From: Apibacter raozihei
GTDB lineage: Bacteria; Bacteroidota; Bacteroidia; Flavobacteriales; Weeksellaceae
Assembly (NCBI RefSeq): GCF_004014855.1
Contig: NZ_CP034930.1
Coordinates: 1,178,001-1,242,000 of the forward strand
Direction of reading: 5' to 3'
Length of the DNA stretch: 64,000 bases
Each line of letters starts with the position of its first letter. The first letter of the stretch is position 1. The notes below the pieces were generated by a model. That model saw only the letters and a list, made by a program, of their open reading frames with translations. It was not told the origin of the DNA and made no database searches. Shown here in pieces: positions 17,298 through 24,636 of the stretch. The translations under genes were made by a program, and so were the position numbers.

Positions 17298-19193
17298 TTA
17301 TAAACCTTTACTTAATTTTGCTCGTCTCTCTTTTATCAAGGCTTCTCTCTGAGCATCGTTGGAAATTGTGTCGTTTTGACTTCCTTTCATAAGTTTAGCA
17401 CGTCTCTCCATAATTAATGCTTCACGTTTAGCCTTTTCATCATCTACAGATTTAGAAGCAGGTTTTGCATCTGATACTTTAGTTTCAGGGGCTGGCATGT
17501 TTTGCGGGTTGGCTGGAACAACATCATCTTTTATACCTGATGAAGGATTTTCTTTGATGTTTTCAAAGCTATTTGTTACTGTTTTGCCAGTTGTTTGCTC
17601 GGATGCAGGAATGTTTGTGCTTTTCTTAATGTTTTCTACTTCAGAGTTTGCAGTAACTTTTTTCTCATTGTAATCACTTTCATTGCTTTTGTCTTTTTGA
17701 GTATTTGAATTGAATACACTATTAGTATTTTCTTGAGAAGACACAGTTTCAGAAGAGTTTTGTGTCATTTCTTCAGATTCTATTTTTTCTGAAAGTATTT
17801 GTTGAGGAGATAAGTTTTGATTTTTGGATTGATTCCCGGATAGATCCTCGTCTGAAGTAATATTTAATGGAGTTCCGGTATAAAAATCAAGGATTTTTAA
17901 TTTAAACAGATATGAATATTTAGCCTGAAGCATTTGAGATTGAGCAGAGAAATAATTATTTCTGGCAATGTTTAAATCATAAACATTTATTTTTCCGGCA
18001 GCAAAACTTTTTTCAGCAAATTCGTAAGAAATTCTGTTGGAGTCGACTGCTTCCATAGCCGAAAGAAAAGTCTGGAAGGATGAATTAACATCAAAATAAG
18101 AAGTTTCAATATTTTGTTTTAAGGTAAGCTTTTCTTGTTCAAGTTTGTTTTCTTCAACATATTGTTTAATCTTGGACTGCTCAATTTGTAATTTACTTAT
18201 ACCTTTATTGAAAATAGGAACTTTTACACCGACTGAGAGCATTTGAATGTGATTATCATACCATTGTTCACTCAATGATTTGCTGGAACGGTCAAAAAAA
18301 TTCTGATAAGAAGTACTTGCTTTATAACCACCGGTAATAGTAGGATAGAGAGCTGTTTTAGCTATATCAATATCTTTTTTGGCTGCTTCTATACCTAATT
18401 CTGCGGATTTAATTTCTGGTTGATTTTGAAATGCGTATTGTACCACATCCGGAACATTGATCAGCGGAGAATTTATATTATCTGATATTTTAACGTCTTC
18501 TATTTGAAACCCTCTGTAATCTTTTTGTAAAAGCATTGCTAAAACCATAAGTGAGCGATCTACTTCAATGATGGAATTTTCATATGATTTTTTCGCATTT
18601 GCCAGATTAGCTTTAGATTCATATAAAGTACTCAAAGGAATACTTCCTGCATTATATAATTTTAAATTTCTGTCGTATTGTTGTTCATACGTATTTAAAG
18701 AGTTTTTTTCTACAATTTTTAGCTCTTTATTTAGCAATACTGTCAAATAATTTCCAACAAGTTGTAAAGAGATATCATTTTTTATTTTTTCAGTAGTATA
18801 TTGATACTGTTTCAGCAACAAACTGTTTTTTTCTTCTGTTTTTTTTAGGTTTCCATTATTATACAAAATAACAGAGGACTGCAAAGCTAAACTGTTTTGA
18901 TATCCCTGAGTATAATTATATCGGGAATTAATTTTTAATTCTTTAAGATCTATCGTTTGCTTAGATATAGGACCGGAGGTAAAGTCATTACCTACATTAC
19001 CTATAAAATCCGGCAATTTCTGATTTTTAGCAATTTTGTAATTTGCTTCCTGTGATTGTTCATTCAATTTGGAGGCCAAGACCTGCAGATTATTTTCACG
19101 TGCATACGTAAGACAATCATTAAAAGACCATACTTTTTGAGCATTAGCTATTTCATATATGAAAAAAGCAATTATAATAATGTAAATTCTCAT
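17298..19193 (-). CDS. TolC-family outer-membrane efflux protein with a long C-terminal tail
   Basis: Residues 1-18 form a signal peptide ending ANA. The region 19-445 is a TolC-type outer-membrane factor: VWSFNDCLTYARENNLQVLASKL, the first helical repeat, YDRNLKLYNAGSIPLSTLYESKANL, the second repeat with FAEKSFAAGKINVYDLNIARNNYF and YLFKLKILDFYTGTPL, the usual end of the family. About 185 residues then follow that are rich in Asn, Ser, Glu and Lys and look disordered. Within the tail the block REALIMERRAKLMKG (590-604) is repeated as REALIKERRAKLSKG (616-630). Usual family length is 430-490. No inner-membrane pump or adaptor gene is adjacent. A TACCTTTG -7 element precedes it. Confidence 0.88.
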   Translation of the reverse strand: MRIYIIIIAFFIYEIANAQKVWSFNDCLTYARENNLQVLASKLNEQSQEANYKIAKNQKLPDFIGNVGNDFTSGPISKQTIDLKELKINSRYNYTQGYQNSLALQSSVILYNNGNLKKTEEKNSLLLKQYQYTTEKIKNDISLQLVGNYLTVLLNKELKIVEKNSLNTYEQQYDRNLKLYNAGSIPLSTLYESKANLANAKKSYENSIIEVDRSLMVLAMLLQKDYRGFQIEDVKISDNINSPLINVPDVVQYAFQNQPEIKSAELGIEAAKKDIDIAKTALYPTITGGYKASTSYQNFFDRSSKSLSEQWYDNHIQMLSVGVKVPIFNKGISKLQIEQSKIKQYVEENKLEQEKLTLKQNIETSYFDVNSSFQTFLSAMEAVDSNRISYEFAEKSFAAGKINVYDLNIARNNYFSAQSQMLQAKYSYLFKLKILDFYTGTPLNITSDEDLSGNQSKNQNLSPQQILSEKIESEEMTQNSSETVSSQENTNSVFNSNTQKDKSNESDYNEKKVTANSEVENIKKSTNIPASEQTTGKTVTNSFENIKENPSSGIKDDVVPANPQNMPAPETKVSDAKPASKSVDDEKAKREALIMERRAKLMKGSQNDTISNDAQREALIKERRAKLSKGL

Positions 19194-19251
19194 TCTGTAA
19201 AATGAATTTTCATTCTTTATTAAATAAGTGTAAGAATTTTTAAAATTGTTA

Positions 19252-19259
19252 CAAAGGTA
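19252..19259 (-). promoter_or_regulatory. -7 element for the tolC-like gene
   Basis: TACCTTTG on the minus strand, about 59 bases before the start codon, fits TAnnTTTG exactly. It places tolC transcription downstream of the small-RNA terminator at 19349-19376. Confidence 0.5.
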
Positions 19260-19342
19260 AGTTATTTAGATTGAATTTTTTTATGAGTTTATTTAGCCTT
19301 GATTTCAGGTTAGATTAAGATAGATAAAAAAAAGCCTAAAAT

Positions 19343-19433
19343 TTAAAAAACTCCCCGACAGATGTCTTGGGGAGTTCCTTAATAAAAAATTATAGTGCGA
19401 ATTATTCTTATATAACATGAACCCCTTCATGCT
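19343..19433 (-). ncRNA. Candidate small RNA upstream of tolC
   Basis: On the minus strand a -7 element TATATTTG (19446-19439) is followed by a hairpin CATGAA-GGGG-TTCATG (19431-19416) with a four-G loop, a short linker, and then a terminator hairpin whose arms CTCCCC and GGGGAG (within 19375-19350) are followed by six T residues. The predicted RNA is about 85-90 nt. The T tract occurs only in the minus direction, so the hairpin is not the terminator of a plus-strand gene. The unit stops before the separate tolC promoter. The G-rich loop could pair with C-rich targets. I recognise no known family. Confidence 0.5.
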
Positions 19434-19438
19434 TTATA

Positions 19439-19446
19439 CAAATATA
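19439..19446 (-). promoter_or_regulatory. -7 element for the candidate small RNA
   Basis: TATATTTG fits TAnnTTTG; the predicted start is about 6 bases downstream, at the first hairpin. No -33 TTG at the usual distance. Confidence 0.4.
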
Positions 19447-19584
19447 GTAAATATACATTAATTAAAAAATAAAATAAATGATTTTTTTTATATTCTTTTA
19501 AACTATTCTTATATAAAGCTACGGAATGAAGTTTTTATAGCTACATATATATAAGACTTTTACAAAGATATTATTATAGGTTAA

Positions 19585-19617
19585 AAAAAACTCTTTGGTA
19601 ACCCAAAGAGTTTTTGT
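19585..19617 (-). terminator. Rho-independent terminator of clpB
   Basis: Ten-bp arms AACTCTTTGG and CCAAAGAGTT with a TAAC loop are flanked by A and T tracts. It lies 26 bases past the clpB stop. Confidence 0.85.
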
Positions 19618-19638
19618 GAAGTTATTTAACGTTGGCTT

Positions 19639-22272
19639 TTAATCAGCATTTTCTTTTCTGAAAACCAGACCGGTTTCAGGGAAGTAATCTGCGACTATAT
19701 TATCGTTATCATTTACTTTTCCTCCTAATATTTCTTTAGAAAGCTGATTAAGAATCTCATGTTGTATGAGTCTTTTCAAAGGTCGGGCACCAAAAGAAGG
19801 ATCGTAACCTTTACTCATAATATAATCTTTTGCTTCATCAGTCATATTCATATGTATTCCCTTTTTACTGAGAATTTTATTAAGCGAATCTAATTGTATA
19901 TCAATAATGCTTCTGATTTCATTTTTATCTAATGGTTTGAAAACAATAGTTTCGTCAATTCTGTTTAAAAACTCAGGTCGTAAAGTTTTGCGCAATAGTT
20001 CCATGACCTGGTTTTTGGTTAGTTCAAGTATTTCCTTATGGTTATCCTGAGTAAGATTCTCAAAATTTTCCTGTATTAAATTTGAGCCCATATTAGAGGT
20101 CATGACGACAATACTGTTTTTAAAGTTTACAGTCCTTCCTTTATTATCCGTTAATCTTCCATCATCAAGTACCTGAAGTAATATATTGAATACATCCGGA
20201 TGTGCTTTTTCTATTTCATCGAGCAATATAACAGAATAAGGCCTTCTTCTTACAGCTTCAGTTAATTGTCCACCTTCATCATAACCTACATATCCCGGAG
20301 GAGCTCCAACCAATCTGCTTACAGAATGTTTTTCCTGATATTCACTCATATCAATTCGGGTCATTGAATTTTCGTCATCAAATAAAAATTCAGCCAAGGC
20401 TTTGGCTAATTCTGTTTTACCAACTCCGGTAGTTCCAAGGAAAAGAAAAGATCCGATAGGTTTTCTTTCATCATTCAATCCGGCACGATTTCGTCGTATT
20501 GCATCTGCTACGGCTTCAATCGCTTCTTGTTGTCCAACAACCCTTTGGTGTAAAACAGATTCAAGGTTTAATAATTTTTCCCGTTCACTTTGTACCAGCT
20601 TAGTTACAGGTATACCAGTCCATTTAGCAACTACATCAGCAATATCTTCAGAATCAACTTCTTCTTTTATTAGCCTAGGTCTGTCATCGGAAAGATCATT
20701 TTCTGCCTGAGAGAGAAGTTCTTCCTGCTCTTTAATTTTTCCGTAGCGCAGTTCAGCAACTTTTCCATAATCTCCTGCTCTTTCCGCTCTTTCCGCTTCC
20801 AGTTTGTAATCTTCAATATTTTTTCTGATTTCCTGTACTTTTTCAGCTCTCTCTTTTTCAGCTTTCCATGAAGCGCTTAATTCATCACGTCTTTCATTAA
20901 GTTGAGCTAAATCTTCTTTTACCAGATTCAGCCTCTTTTCATTTGCCTGTTTAATGGATTCATTTGAAGTAGGGCTTTCTGCTTCTCGCTTAACAGCTTC
21001 CAATTCAATCTCAAGCTGCATTTTCTTTCGATCCAATGCATCCAGTTCTTCTGGTTTGGAGTTCATTTCCATTCTAAGCTTAGAAGAGGCTTCATCTATA
21101 AGATCTATCGCTTTGTCCGGAAGGAATCTGTCAGAAATATAACGGTTTGATAATTCTACAGCAGCTATGACTGCTTCGTCTTTAATTCTTACCTTGTGAT
21201 GCGCTTCATATTTTTCTTTAATACCTCTCAGTATAGCTATCGCATCTTCTACGTCAGGTTCTTCCACATTTACTTTTTGAAACCTCCTTTCCAGAGCTTT
21301 GTCTTTTTCAAAATATTTTTGATATTCATTTAAAGTAGTTGCGCCAATGGAACGTAATTCTCCCCTTGCCAACGCAGGTTTTAGAATGTTTGCAGCATCC
21401 ATGGCTCCTTCTCCGCCTCCGGCTCCTACCAAAGTGTGTATTTCATCTATGAAGAGGATAATATTACCCTCGGAAGAGGTAACTTCTTTCACAACTGATT
21501 TCAGCCGTTCTTCAAATTCACCTTTGTATTTAGCTCCTGCAATTAGCGCTCCCATATCCAGAGAATAAATGGTTTTATCTTTTAAGTTCTCTGGTACATC
21601 GCCGTTAATTATTCTATGGGCAATACCTTCTGCAATAGCCGTTTTACCAACTCCTGGCTCACCAATTAGTATAGGGTTGTTTTTAGTCCTACGGGATAAT
21701 ATTTGCAATACTCTTCTTATTTCTTCATCTCTACCAATTACCGGATCTAATTTTCCCTCTTGAGCTAATTCGTTTAGATTTTTCGCATATTTATTTAGAG
21801 AATTATAATTGTCCTCAGCAGATTGAGAGGTTACTCTTTCTCCTTTCCGTATTTCTTCAATAGCTTTTTCTACTCCATTTTTAGTTACTCCCTGATCTTT
21901 TAGTAATTGGGAAGTTTTATCATTAACAGAAAGAATTCCAATAAAAATATGTTCAAGACTTACAAATTCATCTTTCATCTTGTTTGCTTCAAGCTGAGCA
22001 TCATTAAGTGCCTTATTAGCGTTTTGTGAAAGATATAATTGACCTCCGGATACTTTTGGTAAGGAGTTTAATATAGATTGTAATTCTGAGTTTATATATG
22101 CTAAATTGGAATTTTGTTTTTTTAATATAAATGTTATTACACTTGCTTCGCTTTCTAAAAGAGCTTTTAGCAAATGAGCAGGCTCTATGGCCTGATGTTC
22201 CATGCCTTGAGCAATCACTTGTGCTTGCTGTAAGGCTTCTTGTGATTTGATGGTTAATTTATTAAAATCCAT
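19639..22272 (-). CDS. clpB: ATP-dependent disaggregase ClpB
   Basis: An 877-residue Hsp100 that works with DnaK to dissolve aggregates. Order: N-domain repeats (1-150, starting MDFNKLTIKSQEALQQAQ), AAA-1 with GEPGVGKTAIAEG (about 204-216) and FIDEIHTLVGAGGGEGAMDA, a full middle coiled-coil domain (about 410-530), then AAA-2 with GTTGVGKTELAKAL (about 610-623), MSEYQEKHSVSRLVGAPPGYVGY, VILLDEIEKAHPDVFN and the C-terminal FNRIDETIVFKPL region. The intact middle domain distinguishes ClpB from ClpA or ClpC. It is monocistronic. No CIRCE-like repeat was seen upstream. Confidence 0.97.
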   Translation of the reverse strand: MDFNKLTIKSQEALQQAQVIAQGMEHQAIEPAHLLKALLESEASVITFILKKQNSNLAYINSELQSILNSLPKVSGGQLYLSQNANKALNDAQLEANKMKDEFVSLEHIFIGILSVNDKTSQLLKDQGVTKNGVEKAIEEIRKGERVTSQSAEDNYNSLNKYAKNLNELAQEGKLDPVIGRDEEIRRVLQILSRRTKNNPILIGEPGVGKTAIAEGIAHRIINGDVPENLKDKTIYSLDMGALIAGAKYKGEFEERLKSVVKEVTSSEGNIILFIDEIHTLVGAGGGEGAMDAANILKPALARGELRSIGATTLNEYQKYFEKDKALERRFQKVNVEEPDVEDAIAILRGIKEKYEAHHKVRIKDEAVIAAVELSNRYISDRFLPDKAIDLIDEASSKLRMEMNSKPEELDALDRKKMQLEIELEAVKREAESPTSNESIKQANEKRLNLVKEDLAQLNERRDELSASWKAEKERAEKVQEIRKNIEDYKLEAERAERAGDYGKVAELRYGKIKEQEELLSQAENDLSDDRPRLIKEEVDSEDIADVVAKWTGIPVTKLVQSEREKLLNLESVLHQRVVGQQEAIEAVADAIRRNRAGLNDERKPIGSFLFLGTTGVGKTELAKALAEFLFDDENSMTRIDMSEYQEKHSVSRLVGAPPGYVGYDEGGQLTEAVRRRPYSVILLDEIEKAHPDVFNILLQVLDDGRLTDNKGRTVNFKNSIVVMTSNMGSNLIQENFENLTQDNHKEILELTKNQVMELLRKTLRPEFLNRIDETIVFKPLDKNEIRSIIDIQLDSLNKILSKKGIHMNMTDEAKDYIMSKGYDPSFGARPLKRLIQHEILNQLSKEILGGKVNDNDNIVADYFPETGLVFRKENAD

Positions 22273-22603
22273 AGTTTAAATTATCTGAAATAGATTCATC
22301 AAAATGTGATCCAAATTAGCTATTAGTTAAATTAATTTGCTATGAATCATTTATTTATGACATATATGATATAATTATGAATTTAAATAAGTCAAAATGT
22401 CGTTTTTTAATTAACAGGAAGCGAATTAGTGACAAAAAGTCTTATTTTGTGTTTATGTGGATGATTTAGAATTATAATTTTAGCATTAATAAACAAAATT
22501 ATATTTGGTGTTTTTTTTGTATGTGTGGTTTGCTTAAATAAAATTAAATAAGTTGTGACCGGTATAATATCAAGGGATTAAGGAGTTTTAAACTAAGACT
22601 TAT
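22273..22603. other. Intergenic region between clpB and the first repressor gene
   Basis: About 330 AT-rich bases. It contains a copy of the AATAAAC half-site found in the operators further right (TTAATAAAC around 22486-22494) and a short inverted repeat ACAAAA/TTTTGT (around 22434-22451). No gene and no convincing TAnnTTTG element for clpB was found. Confidence 0.5.
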
Positions 22604-23293
22604 TTAATGCATTCTGATGCTTGCTCGTATCAATGCGATTGCATTTATTTTGTTCAGAGGAATGTCTTGTGAGTCATAAGCAGGATTTTCGCTGGTTAAT
22701 CTGATACTGTCTTCTCCTGATTCTGACTTGTGAAGGTATTTAATAGTTGAAAAACATGTATTATCATCTAAGGCGATTTCAATAAGATATATCTCTCCCC
22801 AAAATATATCACTCACCGGAATGCCTTTGAAAATAATAATATCTCCGCTTTTAAACAAAGGTTTCATTGAGTTGCCTTTAACGTAGGCTGCTCCATCGGA
22901 GCCGGTTAAATTAGGTATTTTGAGAAAATTAAGTATTTGAGAGTCGTCGGTTTTCTTTTCCAGTATATTTTTTAGATCATCATTATTGTCAAGGTCGTAA
23001 AGAGGAATTATCTTGTTTTTGTCCGGGGTAAAAACAAAATCAGTGTCTTCTGCCAGTTGAATAAGGACGTCTTTGTCTAAAGGTTCATGTCTGTTCATAG
23101 ATCCTTTTCCGGTAAGAAGCCATTCTGCATTGATGCCTACACATTTTGTGTAAACGAGAAGTGGGTCGTATGTATTTCTGTTTTTCCAGTTAGAAAGTGT
23201 CTGAGGTGATATGTCAAGCATCTTTGCCAATTCTGCATCCTTTTTTATACCATAAAATTCTTTGATTTTATTTAAAATTTCAGAAATATTCAT
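22604..23293 (-). CDS. CI-like repressor with HTH and S24 (LexA-like) domain
   Basis: A 229-residue protein with a bacteriophage CI-type helix-turn-helix (about 4-63: KKDAELAKMLDISPQTLSNWKNRNTYDP, then CVGINAEWLLTGKG) and a C-terminal S24 peptidase-like domain (about 125-229: GAAYVKGNSMKPLFKSGDIIIFK). The protease dyad looks intact: Ser142 in GNSM and Lys185 in STIKYL. I cannot identify the self-cleavage site. Its start is followed upstream by a near-perfect palindrome, a probable autoregulatory operator. It is 168 bases downstream of a paralogue on the same strand. No phage structural or integrase genes are near, so it is likely a domesticated switch. Confidence 0.85.
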   Translation of the reverse strand: MNISEILNKIKEFYGIKKDAELAKMLDISPQTLSNWKNRNTYDPLLVYTKCVGINAEWLLTGKGSMNRHEPLDKDVLIQLAEDTDFVFTPDKNKIIPLYDLDNNDDLKNILEKKTDDSQILNFLKIPNLTGSDGAAYVKGNSMKPLFKSGDIIIFKGIPVSDIFWGEIYLIEIALDDNTCFSTIKYLHKSESGEDSIRLTSENPAYDSQDIPLNKINAIALIRASIRMH

Positions 23294-23309
23294 ACGTTTT
23301 TTATCTTTT

Positions 23310-23330
23310 AAATAAACATATTGTTTATTT
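23310..23330. promoter_or_regulatory. Palindromic operator upstream of the first repressor
   Basis: Nine-base arms AAATAAACA and TGTTTATTT surround the spacer TAT, 17 bases before the start codon. The half-site ATAAACA recurs in the divergent region at 24169-24238, so a shared operator for the repressor pair is likely. Confidence 0.65.
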
Positions 23331-23460
23331 ATCGGTTTGATTATTAGACAAATATAATAAAAAAACGATAATATTGTTATAACAGGTAAACAATCTTGTT
23401 TTTTGATAATTAGAAAATCAAAAACATTAATAGATATTATATTGGGAAATATTTTCCTTT

Positions 23461-24156
23461 TTAATGAAATCTAATACTCGAATGTATAAGGGCTAAATAA
23501 CTTATTTTATTGATATTTAAATTCAATTCCTCTAAATTTTGATTTTCACTGGTTATCTTTATAAAGTTGTCTCCAATATCTGATTTTTGAATGTATCCGA
23601 TAGTTAAAGATATGTTCTTGTTTTCCAGAGTTGTTTCAACAAGGTAAAGTTCTCCCCAAAGTATGTTTTTAATTGAAAGGGTTTTAAATGTGATAATATC
23701 TCCGCTTTTTAGAAGCGGACTCATAAATTCTCCTTTAACATATATTGCTCCGTCACACTCTGCTAGATCTGGTAAGTGTATGAAATCGGTTATAGCTATA
23801 TTTTTGCTTTTGTTGTTGATAACGTTTTTGAGGCTGGTGTTCGCGTTTAATTTATATAAAGGAATATTTTGTGCTTTTTGTTTTTTATATATACTTCCGT
23901 TTTCTGGTTCTTCGACCAGGTTCTCAGTAAAATCTATTTTTTTGTATTCGTCTTTGAAAACAGGTTGTTTGCCAGTAACAATCCATTCGGGGTTAAATTC
24001 TACACATTTTGTGGTTAATAATTTGGGATTATAGGTTCCTCGAGATAGCCAATTTGATAATCTTTGTGAAGAAATTCCTAAAAACTGAGCAAACATATAC
24101 TTTCTTTTAAAATTGTAATAGCTCATTATTTCTCTTAAAATGCTCTTTTTATCCAT
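23461..24156 (-). CDS. CI/S24-like repressor paralogue lacking the protease dyad
   Basis: A 231-residue paralogue of the neighbouring repressor with the same order: CI-type HTH (about 5-63: MFAQFLGISSQRLSNWLSRGTYNP, CVEFNPEWIVTGKQP) and S24-like domain (about 125-231). The equivalent of GNSM reads GEFM, so Phe144 replaces the catalytic Ser, and TIKYL reads TIGYI, so Gly187 replaces the Lys. It therefore cannot self-cleave as LexA or CI do, though the fold may still dimerise or bind a ligand. It is divergent from a 75-residue gene, with inverted repeats between. It probably binds sites related to its paralogue's. Confidence 0.85.
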   Translation of the reverse strand: MDKKSILREIMSYYNFKRKYMFAQFLGISSQRLSNWLSRGTYNPKLLTTKCVEFNPEWIVTGKQPVFKDEYKKIDFTENLVEEPENGSIYKKQKAQNIPLYKLNANTSLKNVINNKSKNIAITDFIHLPDLAECDGAIYVKGEFMSPLLKSGDIITFKTLSIKNILWGELYLVETTLENKNISLTIGYIQKSDIGDNFIKITSENQNLEELNLNINKISYLALIHSSIRFH

Positions 24157-24168
24157 GTTTAATATAAA

Positions 24169-24238
24169 ATATAAACATTATGTGTAATTTAATTTGTTTT
24201 TGAAACAAAATGTTTATATATTTGGTTTATTAATAAAC
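24169..24238. promoter_or_regulatory. Operator cluster in the divergent repressor/small-protein region
   Basis: Three symmetric elements occupy the 110-base gap. An 11-base perfect inverted pair, ATATAAACATT (24169-24179) and AATGTTTATAT (24209-24219), encloses TTTGTTT-TTG-AAACAAA (24193-24209), and a 14-base palindrome GTTTATTAATAAAC lies at 24225-24238. All use the AAACA/TGTTT half-site also seen at 23310-23330. This looks like a multi-site operator for a bistable or autoregulated switch. Confidence 0.65.
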
Positions 24239-24266
24239 AAATATATTAAAAAAATATTATATTGTT

Positions 24267-24494
24267 ATGACAATCGAACAAATTAAAGAAAAAATGGAGG
24301 TAGGAGATTATGTGTTAGCATCTAAATTGCTAAAAACCACACCAGAAAATGTAAGAACTCGATTTGCCAGAGCTAAAGAGGATGTTATAGAAGCTTTAAC
24401 AGCTATCATTGATAATAGGGAGAGGTTTATTAAACGTTACCGGGCGATGGTTCGTAAAAAAGTTGTGATTGATAAGAACGAACCGCTTGTTTAA
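24267..24494 (+). CDS. Small Cro-like HTH protein
   Basis: A 75-residue basic protein divergent from the dyad-less repressor. The first 50 residues (TIEQIKEKMEVGDYVLASKLLKTTPENVRTRFARAKEDVIEAL) resemble the short helix-turn-helix proteins found beside repressors in flavobacterial prophages; DYVLASKLLKTTPENVRTRF would be the HTH. The rest is a basic tail. Position and size suggest a Cro-like antagonist or the regulated output. The family is not recognised with certainty. Confidence 0.6.
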   Translation: MTIEQIKEKMEVGDYVLASKLLKTTPENVRTRFARAKEDVIEALTAIIDNRERFIKRYRAMVRKKVVIDKNEPLV

Positions 24495-24592
24495 ATCGTG
24501 TAAGAGTATATTTTATAATACTAGGTTTTGATGTTTATTTTTACCATGATTTATTTAATACATTAATTTTTCATAGTTAATTAAATCAATGG

Positions 24593-24621
24593 GGAGGGTT
24601 GCTTATCTTAAGCAACCTTCC
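24593..24621. terminator. Hairpin between the small HTH gene and the MutS-like gene
   Basis: Arms GGAGGGTTGCTTA and TTAAGCAACCTTCC (one G-U pair) form a stem of about 13 bp between the convergent genes. The T tract is weak on both sides, so this is a probable rather than certain terminator. Confidence 0.6.
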
Positions 24622-24636
24622 TGTTTCCTGTGCATT

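Noticed and set aside
19349-19376. Terminator of a plus-strand gene
   Set aside because: No plus-strand gene lies upstream, and the T tract follows the hairpin only on the minus strand.
22604-24494. A complete prophage
   Set aside because: Only repressor-type genes are present. Flanking genes are ordinary chromosomal genes and no attachment-site repeats, integrase or structural genes are seen.
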